Positions 1 through 8,941 of a stretch of 42,824 nucleotides of DNA are shown in pieces (within the stretch, counting starts at the first letter, position 1; every line of letters starts with the position of its first letter). Below the pieces are notes generated by a model. That model was not told the origin of the DNA. It worked only from the letters and a program-made list of their open reading frames with translations, and did not search any database. Origin of the DNA: UBA7396 sp047637875. GTDB lineage: Bacteria > Patescibacteriota > Gracilibacteria > BD1-5 > UBA6164. The DNA is taken from assembly GCA_047637875.1 (NCBI GenBank), contig JBLJBH010000043.1, positions 1 through 42,824 on the forward strand. Direction: 5' to 3'. The position numbers were made by a program, and so were the translations under genes.

Positions 1-3
1 ATT

Positions 4-54
4 GACTTTTTTATATAATCCTCAAAAGTGTCCGGTTACGGGCTAGAATTTATG
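4..54. repeat. Left arm of 51-bp terminal inverted repeat
   Basis: These 51 bases are the exact reverse complement of the last 51 bases of the window; identity stops at base 55. The core CCGGTTACGGGCT is far richer in GC than the surroundings. Possible explanations are the ends of a mobile element flanking the contig, a dispersed repeat at which assembly broke, or a true terminal repeat. The remaining bases to 108 hold only a TATAAT (74-79) upstream of the first gene. Confidence 0.9.
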
Positions 55-108
55 ACTAAAAATAGTTTTTAAATATAATCTTTTGCACTTAAAAAATAAC
101 TTATTTTT

Positions 109-1470
109 ATGATAATTTTTATTTGAATTTTAACTTCAATTATAGTTTTCTCAGTCATTATTTTAGTTCATGAATATGGACATTTTAAAACTGCTCGTAT
201 TTTTGGAGTTAGAGTACAAGAATTTGGACTTTGAATTCCTCCGAAAGCTCGCAAATTATGGATAGATAAACACGGAACAGAGTATACTTTAAATTGGCTC
301 CCACTTGGTTGATTTGTTAGATTAAAATGAGAAAATATAAATACATTTAATGTTTATGATAAAAATAAAAAATTATATAACAATCAAAATCTAGAAAAAG
401 ATTTAAAAAACGATATAGATATTTTTGATGTTGATTGAAATATTATTCCATGAGAAGTAAAAAAAGAAATTTATGAAAAATTAAAAGATAATTTTGCTAA
501 AGATTCACTACTAACAAAACCAGCATGGCAACAAGCTATTATAATGCTAGCTTGAGTTTTTATGAATTTTTTACTAGCTATTTTTATATTTTCAATTTTA
601 TTTTTTATATGAATTTGACCTATATGAATAAATGATAAAATAGAAACTTCTCAAGATCTAAAACTTATACCAACTCCAGAAAAAGCTTTAGAAATATGAT
701 TAATCAAAGAAAATACGTGAGTATACTTATTACCAGTAAAAGATTCTATTGCTAAAAAAGCTTGAATAAAAAATTATGATTTAGTTTTAAAAGCAAATTG
801 AATTGAGATAAAAAATTATGAAGAATTAAAAAATATTATCTTAGAAAATAAAGAAAATAATATAATATTAGAAATAAAAAGAAGTTTAAATAATTGTGAT
901 ATAACTAAAAATCAAAATTGTGATTTTGAAAATATTTTCATAAATTTAATACCAAGTAGTGAATGAAAAATTTGAAGTTATTTAATTCCAAATACTGAAA
1001 TTAATAAAGATTTTAAATACGATTTTTCTTTTATAGAATCTATAAAATATTGAACACTAGAAACTTACGGACAAATAATTCTAACATTTAAATGAATTTG
1101 AATGTTAGCAAAAAAGATATTTAATCCTGAAACACCAAAGGAAAGACAGGAAGCAATTGCACAGGTTTCTGGTCCAATTTGAATAGTGGATTTTATGACA
1201 AAATCTATTTCAAATGGAATAATATTTATTTTAATTATATGAGCTGTTATATCTATAAACTTATGAGTTTTTAATCTACTTCCAATTCCAGCTTTAGACT
1301 GATGAAGATTTTTACTTATTACGATAAATTCAATTATAAAAGGATTATTTTGAAAAAAAGCAATTTCAGATAATCTAGAATGAGTGCTACATGTAGGATT
1401 TTTTATACTTTTAATTGCTTTAAGTATAATAATCGCATATAATGATATCAATAAAATTATTAATAACTAA
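109..1470 (+). CDS. rseP: Site-2 protease, RseP/M50 zinc metalloprotease
   Basis: Intramembrane zinc metalloprotease of 453 aa, expected to cut membrane-embedded substrates such as anti-sigma factors or leftover signal peptides. The zinc motif HEYGH lies at residues 21-25 inside the first membrane segment. A second membrane segment follows at about residue 145, then a PDZ-like region, then the second active-site motif NLLPIPALDGGR near residue 390 before the last membrane segment. Motif order and length fit the RseP/MmpA group. The gene has no Shine-Dalgarno site. It ends 5 bp before the HD-domain gene, so the two are probably co-transcribed. Many glycines are TGA. Confidence 0.92.
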
Positions 1471-1475
1471 AATAT

Positions 1476-2060
1476 ATGAATGAAAAAATAATTCACTGAG
1501 TGAAAAAATATGTAAATATGATGATGTGACCTTTAGAAAATCATTATTATCATGCTTATGAACATGCACTAGAAGTAGCTAATAGAGCTGTAGAACTTTG
1601 AAAAAAGGAATGAGTTTCTGAAGATGAATTAGAAACTTTATATATAGCTTGACTGTTCCATGATATATGATTTGTAATTCAATATGATGAAAATGAAACT
1701 ATTTGAGCAACTATTGCGAAAAATTACTTAAAATCTATTTTTTATCCTGCTGAAAAAATTAAAATAGTTGAAGAATTAATTATTGCAACTATTTATACAA
1801 GAAAACCTGAAAATTTACTTGAAAGTATTATAAGAGATGCTGATACTGACAATTTATGAAGAGATGATTTTTTTGAAAAATGAGAAAGATTAAAAATGGA
1901 AATAGAACATATTAAAAATATAAAAATTCTTGATCCTGACTGGAATCACTATTCAATAAATTTTCTTCGTGAACATAAATACGTTACTTCAAGTGAAATC
2001 GAAGAAAGACAAAATAAAAAAGAAGAAAATTTAAAAGTTTTAGAAGAAAGGGTAAAATAA
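1476..2060 (+). CDS. HD-domain phosphohydrolase
   Basis: Protein of 194 aa with an HD fold. It has a metal-binding H..AYEHALEVA region near residues 27-35, the HD dyad in GLFHDIGF (about residues 60-67), and a C-terminal RDAD motif. This is the pattern of small HD hydrolases acting on nucleotides or other phosphoesters; the substrate cannot be read from sequence. It lies 5 bp after the protease gene and is followed by a hairpin repeat rather than an ordinary terminator. Confidence 0.75.
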
Positions 2061-2161
2061 TCCCTCGGCTTTCAGCCACTCCCTTTGGAAAAGGGAGAAA
2101 TAACAATTTTACTTAAAATCTCCCTTTTCCAAAGGGAGTACCCAAGGAACGAGGGGGAGGG
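2061..2161. repeat. Imperfect inverted repeat (REP/MITE-like hairpin)
   Basis: Two arms of about 40 bp (2061-2098 and 2119-2161) face each other. Each contains the inner palindrome CTCCCTTTGGAAAAGGGAG, with looser outer matches such as TCCCTC against GAGGGA. It fills the gap between the HD gene and tgt. It could fold into one long hairpin and act as a terminator, but no T tract follows, so a non-autonomous repeat is more likely. A similar GC-rich hairpin stands at 40781-40825. Confidence 0.7.
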
Positions 2162-2181
2162 ATTAAAATTAACAAAACATT

Positions 2182-3357
2182 ATGTTTAAATTTGAACTAA
2201 AAAATACCAACAATAAAGCCAGAGCTTGAGTTTTTGAAACACCTCACGGGAAAATTGAAACTCCTGTTTTTATGCCTGTTTGAACTAAATCAACAGTAAA
2301 ATGAATTCACCCGGAAGAACTTGATGAAATGTGAGCACAAATTATTTTAAACAATACTTATCATCTTTATCTAAGACCTGGAGATGAAGTTGTAAAACAT
2401 TTTTGAGGGATTCATAAGTTTTCAAATTATAATAAACCAATGCTCACTGATAGTGGAGGTTTTCAAGTATTTTCTTTATGACAAACAGGAATGAATGGTT
2501 TTAAAAATAAAGAAAGTTTAGTTAAAATTACTGAAGACTGAGTAAAATTTAGAAGTTTTATTGATGGTTCAAGACATTTTTTTAATGCAGAAAATGTTAT
2601 GGATATTCAATCAAATCTATGAGCAGATATAATCATGGCTTTTGATGAATGTGCTCCTGGAACTTCTGACTGGCATTACGCTAAAAAAGCAATGGAGAGA
2701 ACTCATCGTTGGGCTGTAAGAAGTTTAGAACAAGTTCAAAAAAATAATAAAAAAAGACTTGAGGAATGAAGCTATGAACAAGCACTCTTCCCTATTATTC
2801 AATGAGTAACTTATGATGATTTGAGAGTTGAGTCAGCTCGTTTTATAAATTCTCTTGACACTCACTGAATAGCAATCTGATGACTTTCTGTATGAGAAGC
2901 AAAACCAGAAATGTATAGAATACTCGAAGTTTTAAATCCAGAACTTCCAAATAATAAACCAAGATATTTGATGTGAATTTGAACTCCAGAAGATTTAGTA
3001 GAATGTATTTATAGATGAATAGATATGTTTGATTGTGTGCTCCCTACCAGAATTTGAAGACACGGAACAGCATTTTCAGCTAATTGATATATAAAAATCA
3101 CAAATGAAAAATACAAATTTTCTGATGAAAGTTTAGATAATACTTGTGATTGTAAAACTTGTAAAAAGTATTCTAAATGATATTTAAGACATTTACTTCA
3201 AGAAGATGAAATGTTATGAATGCAACTTTTGAGTTATCATAATTTATATTTTCTAGTAAACCTAGCTAAAAAAGCTAGAAATGCAATTTTAGAAAATAAA
3301 TATGAAGAATTTAGAAATGATTTTTGGAGTAAATATGATTTAAAGTTAAAAAAATAA
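2182..3357 (+). CDS. tgt: tRNA-guanine transglycosylase
   Basis: Exchanges guanine-34 of GUN-anticodon tRNAs for a queuine precursor. The 391-aa protein has the family motifs in order: DSGGFQVFSLG with the general acid/base Asp, IMAFDECAPG, the substrate-binding GGLSVGE, MFDCVLPTRIGRHGTAF with the nucleophilic Asp, and a C-terminal zinc site CDCKTC followed by a His about 27 residues on. In GGLSVGE the two adjacent glycines are both TGA, strong evidence for code 25. The length is normal for bacterial Tgt. Confidence 0.95.
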
Positions 3358-3366
3358 AATTTCAAC

Positions 3367-3393
3367 TTGCATTTTTATAAAAAAGAATATTAT
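3367..3393 (+). promoter_or_regulatory. Putative promoter of the 3400-3548 RNA
   Basis: TTGCAT at 3367-3372, a 15-bp spacer, then TATTAT at 3388-3393. Transcription would start near 3400 and produce an RNA of about 150 nt ending at the terminator below. The 15-bp spacing matches stronger promoters elsewhere in the window. Confidence 0.5.
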
Positions 3394-3399
3394 CTGTCC

Positions 3400-3548
3400 G
3401 TCATCAATTTTTGAGTGATAAAAGGAGATCTCCGATGACCAACATCATCGAACAACTTCTTGGAAATCAGGATGGAACTGCTATCCTTGGCTACAACTGA
3501 GTAGCCAGCCAAGAAGTAAAAATCCCAAGCGTTTGCTTGGGATTTTTT
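3400..3548 (+). ncRNA. Candidate structured small RNA, unknown family
   Basis: A GC-richer island with nested perfect helices: CGATGA/TCATCG (3433-3438 with 3445-3450), a closing helix ACTTCTTGG/CCAAGAAGT (3455-3463 with 3509-3517), and inside it GGAT/ATCC (3470-3473, 3483-3486) and GGCTAC/GTAGCC (3489-3494, 3501-3506), giving a three-way junction. GGAGATCTCC (3424-3433) is a self-complementary palindrome. An intrinsic terminator follows directly and a promoter precedes. No match to the tmRNA, RNase P, SRP or 6S architectures that I know. An AAGGAG and ATG at 3435 could begin a short ORF, but in code 25 it runs through the terminator stem, so RNA is preferred. Confidence 0.55.
3521..3548 (+). 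terminator. Intrinsic terminator of the small RNA
   Basis: Perfect 10-bp stem AATCCCAAGC/GCTTGGGATT with a GTTT loop, followed by a T run. It is the strongest GC-rich terminator in the window. Confidence 0.9.
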
Positions 3549-3584
3549 ATTGAAACACTATTAAAATGACTCTATATATTATTT

Positions 3585-3752
3585 TTATTCTTTAGATGCT
3601 TGTTTAATTTCTCTATACTGATGATGATTAAATGAATATAATACTGCATTTAAAGAATGATGAGTTGATATTTCATTGAGTTTTTGAGCTAAAGTTTTTT
3701 GAGAATTTTGTTCACCCCCACTACTTTCTCTATTTATAGATTCTATAGACAT
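3585..3752 (-). CDS. Small hypothetical protein (55 aa)
   Basis: Starts MSIESINRESSGGEQNSQ and ends with ATG-to-TAA spacing in one uninterrupted frame. It is hydrophilic and predicted mostly helical, with paired histidines (THH, NHHQ) and no membrane segment, signal or cysteine. It has no recognisable family. It stands alone between the small-RNA terminator and the malic enzyme promoter and uses ordinary codons for this genome. A real small gene is likely but unproven. Confidence 0.5.
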   Translation of the reverse strand: MSIESINRESSGGEQNSQKTLAQKLNEISTHHSLNAVLYSFNHHQYREIKQASKE

Positions 3753-3874
3753 ATGTAAAACTTATATAATATTAACAATATAAGTATATTTTTAAAAAAA
3801 TAAAGTCAAGAAATTATTTTTTCGTCATAATTCGTACAAAATTAAGAGTTTTAAAACAAATTTGCAGATTAAAT

Positions 3875-3901
3875 TTGCTTTTTAAAATATTACTATATAA
3901 T
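3875..3901 (+). promoter_or_regulatory. Promoter of malic enzyme gene
   Basis: TTGCTT (3875-3880), 15-bp spacer, perfect TATAAT (3896-3901), 29 bp before the start codon. Between 3753 and 3874 nothing else is recognisable apart from a direct repeat of AAATTTGC. Confidence 0.65.
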
Positions 3902-3930
3902 ATATAGCAATTTATTATTAATGAATATAT

Positions 3931-5091
3931 ATGAATTACTTTGAACAAAGCCTTATAGAGCATAAAAAATATCACTGAAAACTTGAAACTATTTCTAAAG
4001 TTCCTCTTGAAAATAAAGATGATTTAAGTACTTACTATTCTCCTTGAGTAGCTGAGCCTTGTAGAGAGATAGCCAAAGACAAATCTAAAGTATATGATTA
4101 TACTCTGAAAGCTAATACTGTAGCTGTAATTTCAGACTGAACTGCAGTTTTAGGACTTTGAGATATTGGTCCAGAAGCTTGACTTCCAGTTATGGAATGA
4201 AAATGTGTATTATTTAAAAAATTTGCTGGAATAAATGCTTTTCCTATTGTTTTAAATACAAAAGATACAGAAGAAATAATAAGAACTATAAAAAATATTG
4301 CTCCAACTTTTGGTTGAATAAATCTAGAAGATATTTCAGCTCCAAGATGTTTTGAGATAGAAGAAAGATTAAAAGCTGAACTTGATATACCTGTAATGCA
4401 TGATGACCAACACGGAACTGCTATAGTATGCCTCGCTTGAATAATTAACTGACTAAAAATAACTGGTAAGAAAAAAGAGGATGTAAAAGTAGTAGTAAAT
4501 GGGGTTTGAGCTGCATGAGTTGCTATTACAAAACTTTTACTTTTATATTGAATAAAAGATATAGTTATGGTTGATAGTGTTTGAGCAATTCATAAATGAA
4601 GAAAAGATTTAAACCCAGTAAAAGAAATGCTAACAAATATTACAAATACTGCTTGTATTTTAGACCCAAATAGTGATAGTTGTATTATAGGATGACTTTC
4701 AGAAGCTGTGAAATGAAGAGATATATTTATCTGAGTTTCTGCTCCATGAGTTCTAACTCCAGAAATGGTTAAATCTATGAACAAAGACTCTATGATTTTT
4801 GCTATGGCAAATCCAACTCCAGAAATTATGCCTGTTTTAGCCAAAGAAGCTTGAGCAAAAATAATAGCAACTGGTAGAAGTGATTTTCCAAATCAACTAA
4901 ATAATGTACTTGTTTTCCCTGGAGTATTTAAATGAGCTTTAAAAAATTGAGTGAAAAAAATTAGTGATGAAATGAAATTAAAAGCAGCAGAAAAATTAGC
5001 AAATGCTGTTAAAAATCCAAATCCTGATAAAATTATTCCTTCTCCTTTTGAAGAGTGAATTGCTGATTTAGTAGCAGAAGCGATAAAATAA
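3931..5091 (+). CDS. Malate dehydrogenase (decarboxylating), malic enzyme
   Basis: Oxidative decarboxylation of malate to pyruvate with NAD(P). The 386-aa protein carries the malic signature YSPGVAEPC, the metal and substrate segment GGINLEDISAPRCFEIEERL, HDDQHGTAIV, a Rossmann loop (VNGVGAAGVA) and the closing AMANPTPEI and ATGRSDFPNQ motifs. It matches the short prokaryotic malic enzymes, without a phosphotransacetylase domain. ATG 3931 is used because an ATG ten bases upstream (3921) is in a frame that stops at once. Its own promoter and terminator make it monocistronic. In a reduced fermenter it would feed pyruvate and NAD(P)H. Confidence 0.92.
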
Positions 5092-5105
5092 TTTGATATT
5101 TTTAT

Positions 5106-5149
5106 AAAAGACTATAAGATAAGAAAAATTTATTTTATAGTCTTTTTTT
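5106..5149 (+). terminator. Terminator after malic enzyme gene
   Basis: A 17-bp stem (AAAAGACTATAAGATAA against its complement, with one G-T pair) and a T tract that runs straight into the rsmG start codon. The rsmG ribosome-loading region is therefore inside the hairpin. Confidence 0.85.
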
Positions 5150-5839
5150 ATGAACGAATTATTTAAAAGTTATGGTATTGAAATTACTCCAGAACAAGAA
5201 AAAAAATTTAGCGATTTTCTAAAAATATTTATAGAAACTAACAGCCAAATCAATCTTTCAGCTATAAGAGATGAAGCCTGAATTATTGAAAAGCATTTTA
5301 TTGATAGTATTATGATACAAAAGTTTTGCTCGATAGAATGAAAAATACTTGATCTTGGAACTGGTGGATGATTTCCTGGAATTCCTCTAAAAATTATGGA
5401 TAAAAATAATGGTGACTTTACTCTTGTTGATAGTATTTGAAAAAAAGTAAAAGTAGTGAATGAATTTATAGAAAAGTTAGATTTAAAAAATATAAAGGCA
5501 ATTCAAGCTAGAGCCGAAGAACTTGGGCACGATAAAGAACATAGATGAAAATACAATATGATAGTTTCTCGCGCTACAGCTTATTTACCAACTCTTTTAG
5601 AATATACCATTCCTCTTTTATCAGTAGGATGAATTTTTGTTTCATATAAACTTGATAATGATGAAGAAATAAAAGAGGCTCAGAAAGCCCTTCATGTACT
5701 TGATGCTGAAATCATTGCCATAAAAAAGTACGAACTTGCCTGACAAAAAAGAGCATTTTTATTTATACAAAAAGTTTGAGAAACTCATAAAAAATATCCA
5801 AGAATGATTGGTGAACCACTCAAAAATCCAATAAAATAA
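5150..5839 (+). CDS. rsmG: 16S rRNA (guanine-527-N7) methyltransferase
   Basis: SAM-dependent methyltransferase of 229 aa that modifies the 530 loop of 16S rRNA. It has the RsmG SAM-binding stretch ILDLGTGGGFPGIPL (about residues 65-79) and the family motif VSRATAYL. An N-terminal helical part with NLSAIRDEAGIIEKHFIDS is typical. The start ATG overlaps the T tract of the preceding terminator, so how it is transcribed is unclear: either read-through from the malic enzyme gene or a promoter hidden in that gene. The next feature is a clear terminator. Confidence 0.93.
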
Positions 5840-5866
5840 AGAGTTCTTTGAACTCTTTATTTTATT
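5838..5866 (+). terminator. Terminator after rsmG
   Basis: AAAGAGTTC-TTT-GAACTCTTT stem-loop followed by T-rich sequence. It lies between convergent genes and may serve both strands. Confidence 0.8.
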
Positions 5867-6395
5867 GTTTTACACAATATAAAAGTGCTACATTTTTTGG
5901 ACGAGTTTCAGTTCATCAAAAATTATCTGTATAATCTGCCCATCATCATCAAGGTCAATAAATATTCATATTTGTTCAAGAAACGTTTATAGATCAAATT
6001 TGTTTTAATGTATGTTTATGTTGTTTAATTTGATCATCTTGCAAATCACCAGCTACCCTAATAGTATCGTTAGTTCAAGTAGAATCTATTCATCTTATAA
6101 ATCTTCATCTTGCAGGTGTATATTCAATCCAACCCGTAGGACAAGAAGATAGATTAAAGGAAATAACAGCTCAAGGAGAAATATTTTCTAAAGATGAAAT
6201 TGTATTTTGTAATATGTTAATTGTATTTCACAATTCATTAATTCTATCAACCTTTTCATTCCACCTAGTATCAGTTAAAGTATCTGTTGGCTCAACATGT
6301 GATAAATTATTCCAAGCTCAGTATGCTAAAAAACTTAACATAATTGTTCAAGAAAATATCAATCCAGATAAAAAACTTTGTTTTAGTTTATTCAT
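5862..6395 (-). CDS. Secreted protein with tail-collar-like C-terminal domain (copy 1)
   Basis: A 177-aa protein: an N-terminal hydrophobic segment (residues 8-26, signal or anchor), a short linker, then a domain with CPTGWIEYTPARGRFIRGID, a QDDQIKQHKH histidine motif and the ending ETRPKNVALLYCVK. This is the pattern of C-terminal phage tail-fibre/collar domains, in which HxH can bind metal in a trimer. There are no other phage genes nearby, so a surface adhesin built on this fold is more likely than a prophage remnant. The first ~53 residues are almost identical to the upstream neighbour, whose stop is 17 bp before this start. Confidence 0.65.
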
Positions 6396-6403
6396 ATTTT
6401 TTA
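6225..6403 (-). repeat. Direct repeat, copy A (179 bp)
   Basis: Nearly identical to 6823-7001 with only a handful of substitutions. It covers the signal/anchor region of both tail-collar-like genes plus the bases just upstream of their starts, and marks a recent tandem gene duplication with diverged C-terminal halves. Confidence 0.85.
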
Positions 6404-6411
6404 GTTATATA

Positions 6412-6993
6412 TTAATTTTTTACACAATATAAAAGTGCTACATTACGTGGACGAGTTTCTCATATAAATGTTGAATTTATATTTCATCTATAAGAATCTG
6501 TAGCTCATCAATAATTTGGATGCACATTCATTTTAGGAGCAAATACATTCATACTTAAAGATCAATAAGCATAAGGAGTTCTTATTTCCATAAAATCCTC
6601 CAATCAACGTGATCATATACGATCAAACTGTAAATTTCCCAAATTTCTATCTATATCAACTCACCTTCAATTATCCCATCATCTAATAAATTCTCATCTT
6701 AGATCTAAATTTCATAAAGTTCAGTCTGTCTTTTTTTCATCACCACTTCAGTCAGCCTTTGTCCATCAAGTTGGACAATCTTCTCAATAAAATGCAGAAA
6801 CCATTCAAGTAGGAATTTTCGAATTTCACAATTCATTAATTCTATCAACCATTTCATTCCACCTAGTATCAGTTAAAGTATCTGTTGACTCAACATGTGA
6901 TAAATTATTCCAAGCTCAGTATGCTAAAAAACTTAGCATAATTGTTCAAGAAAATATTAATCCAGATAAAAAACTTTGTTTTAGTTTATTCAT
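6412..6993 (-). CDS. Secreted protein with tail-collar-like C-terminal domain (copy 2)
   Basis: A 193-aa paralogue of the next gene downstream. N-terminal hydrophobic segment, then CPTGW, a DLRGEFIRGWDNGRG motif and ETRPRNVALLYCVKN. The RGWDNGRG and ETRPRNVALLYC elements are standard in phage tail-fibre C-terminal domains. The middle of the domain differs strongly from copy 1 (no HxH motif), as expected of a binding surface that diversifies while the anchor stays constant. It is first in a two-gene operon. Surface attachment to a host or prey cell is an inference from the fold alone. Confidence 0.65.
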
Positions 6994-7001
6994 ATTTTTT
7001 A
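6823..7001 (-). repeat. Direct repeat, copy B (179 bp)
   Basis: Partner of 6225-6403, offset by 598 bp. Confidence 0.85.
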
Positions 7002-7051
7002 AAATTAAGTTTTAAAACTACAAGTGAATTTTATATGTTTAAAAAAATAAA

Positions 7052-7088
7052 TCAAACTTTTTTTACTTTTTAAAAAGTTTGATATAAT
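7052..7088 (+). promoter_or_regulatory. Promoter of tsaC-like gene with embedded inverted repeat
   Basis: TTTACT (7062-7067), 15-bp spacer, TATAAT (7083-7088). A perfect 11-bp inverted repeat TCAAACTTTTT/AAAAAGTTTGA (7052-7062, 7072-7082) overlaps the promoter and could be an operator or a weak hairpin. The remaining bases from 6994 to 7115 hold no other signal I can name. Confidence 0.5.
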
Positions 7089-7115
7089 AAAAAAAATATT
7101 ATTAAAAAACTAATT

Positions 7116-7667
7116 ATGATTTACATACTCCCGACCGATACTTGTTTTTGAATTTGATGTGCTTTTGACGATACAAAAAGCTATCATAAAATATATGAAA
7201 TTAAAAAAAGACCTCCTGAAAAACCTCTTGCTATTATGATAGAAAGTTTTGATTGGTTAGAAAAAAATACTCCTCTGAGTAAAAAACAAATAGAATTTTT
7301 AAAAGCTTATAAAAGACCTTTTACTATAATGACTCAATGTCCACATATACAAATGGTTTTGAATCTTGAGCAAGAAGATTTTTGTTACGAAAATAAACAA
7401 TTTTACAAAAAAATAGCTTTTCGAGTAGCACACAATGATATACAAAAAAAACTTATTTCTGAAGTTTGACCTATATTTCTCACCAGTGCAAATTTTTCTG
7501 GAGAAAAAGAAATTTATGATATTATGCAAGCAAAAAAACAATTTGAGAAATTTGGAAAAGAAATAACTTATTTATGAGACTGAGTAACTCTTGATAGTTT
7601 AGTAAAACCTTCTGATATTTTTGAATTTATATGAGAAAGTATTGAAATACAATATGTAAGACAATAA
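7116..7667 (+). CDS. tsaC: YrdC-domain threonylcarbamoyl-AMP synthase
   Basis: Makes threonylcarbamoyl-AMP for the t6A37 modification of ANN-decoding tRNAs. The 183-aa protein has LPTDTCFGIGC, KKRPPEKPLAI, FRVAHND and the SUA5/YrdC signature LTSANFSGE. It is the short YrdC type without a Sua5 domain. The Arg in FRVAHND is encoded by CGA (7422-7424), a codon that is otherwise almost absent here, and sits at the position of the conserved Arg of the family. Confidence 0.88.
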
Positions 7668-7670
7668 AAA

Positions 7671-7700
7671 AATAATGCAATTTAAATTGCATTATTTTTT
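7671..7700. terminator. Bidirectional terminator between convergent genes
   Basis: A perfect 13-bp stem (AATAATGCAATTT with its complement) with T runs on both strands. It ends the tsaC-like gene and the leftward permease gene. Confidence 0.85.
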
Positions 7701-8914
7701 TATTCCTCAACTTTTCTTGATACCCTGATTGATTTCTTAATACTATTTTTTGTTTCACTTTCTACTTCATTCATATCAGATAAAACTAATTTTGATTTTG
7801 TAATAATTTTATCAGCATCACGAAGTAATTCTAAAATCAGATAGAAACTACTAATTCATATAACAAGACCTGCAAATCACATAAAATGTTCTGATAATAT
7901 TAAAACTAAAAATGTTAAACTAAGTGGTAGTTTTATATAAGATGAAACTATTTTAGGATTTAAATAATAAGCTTCAACTGCATGTATAAAAGCTATTAAA
8001 AATATTATTTCAAAAACAACTGTTAAAGTTCCAAATGTCGTATACCCAATAATTAAAATAGGAAAACTAGAAATAAATGTTCATAAAACTGGTATAAATC
8101 AACAAATAAATACAATAATAGCTAAAGTATAAATAAATGGAAATGATGAATTATGAACAAGTCAAATTATAAATAATCCTATAGTTGTTAATCAAGCATT
8201 AGTAAGAGCTATCATACTTTGAGCCTTAAAAACAAGACCAAAAGTTTTTACAATTTTTTCTATAATAATTTTGTATTCATGGTATAAGAATCAGAAATTT
8301 GATTTTTCAAGTCATTTTAAATATTCTCAAAGTTTATCTCTATCTATTATAAATATATAACTTAATATTAAAGAAATCATTATTTTTATAAATACAGCTC
8401 AAAAAGCTTTCAATTTATCAAAAAATTGCATAATAATATCTATATCTTGTTTTGAAAATATTTCATTAATACTTCAACCAATTTCAGAATTAATATTTTT
8501 AATTTCCTCAAGTTTTGATGTAATCATCATAACAGGCTCTTTTAAAGCTGGTAAATAATTTGGTAAGTCTCTAAGTTCACGAGTCAATTGTGGTAGTAAA
8601 TCTGAAAGTGCAAAAAATATAGTTCAAATAAACACTAAATACAAAAAGATTATAATTATATTTAATGAAAAAAATCTTTTTAAAAAGAGAATTTGTCCAT
8701 TATTTCTAAGTATCTTAGATATAAAATTATCAAATTTTTCTTTTATAAAATTTCCAGATGTTAAAAATAAATATGAAAATATAAAAGTTAAAAACAAAAC
8801 AAGTAAAAAATCTTGTAAAAAATAAAATCATAATATCAAAAGAATATATGCAACTAATTTTTGTAAAAAATACTTATTTAAAAATAGTCTTGAAGCTTTT
8901 TTTAGTATAGACAT
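7700..8914 (-). CDS. AI-2E family transporter (PerM/YdiK-like permease)
   Basis: A 404-aa membrane protein with about eight hydrophobic segments. The C-terminal half has the family signature NPKIVSSYIKLPLSLTFL followed by GFAGLVIGI. The central non-membrane helix (ELRDLPNYLPALKEPVM) is also typical. Family members export signals or act as ion/H+ antiporters; the substrate here is unknown. The last ~45 residues are a charged cytoplasmic tail rich in Lys and Ser. The gene follows the exonuclease gene by 27 bp and is likely co-transcribed with it. Confidence 0.85.
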
Positions 8915-8941
8915 AAAATTAAGTTAATTTTAAAGTTTTTT

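Noticed and set aside
2..19. TTGACT and TATAAT at the left end as a promoter
   Set aside because: The spacing is only 6 bp, and the boxes belong to the terminal repeat.
3435..3500. Short ORF after AAGGAG in the small-RNA region
   Set aside because: It would stop at TGA, which is Gly here, and continues through the terminator stem; base-pairing explains the segment better. Not fully excluded.
5862..6993. Prophage remnant
   Set aside because: Only tail-collar-like domains with signal peptides are present; no other phage genes are seen nearby.
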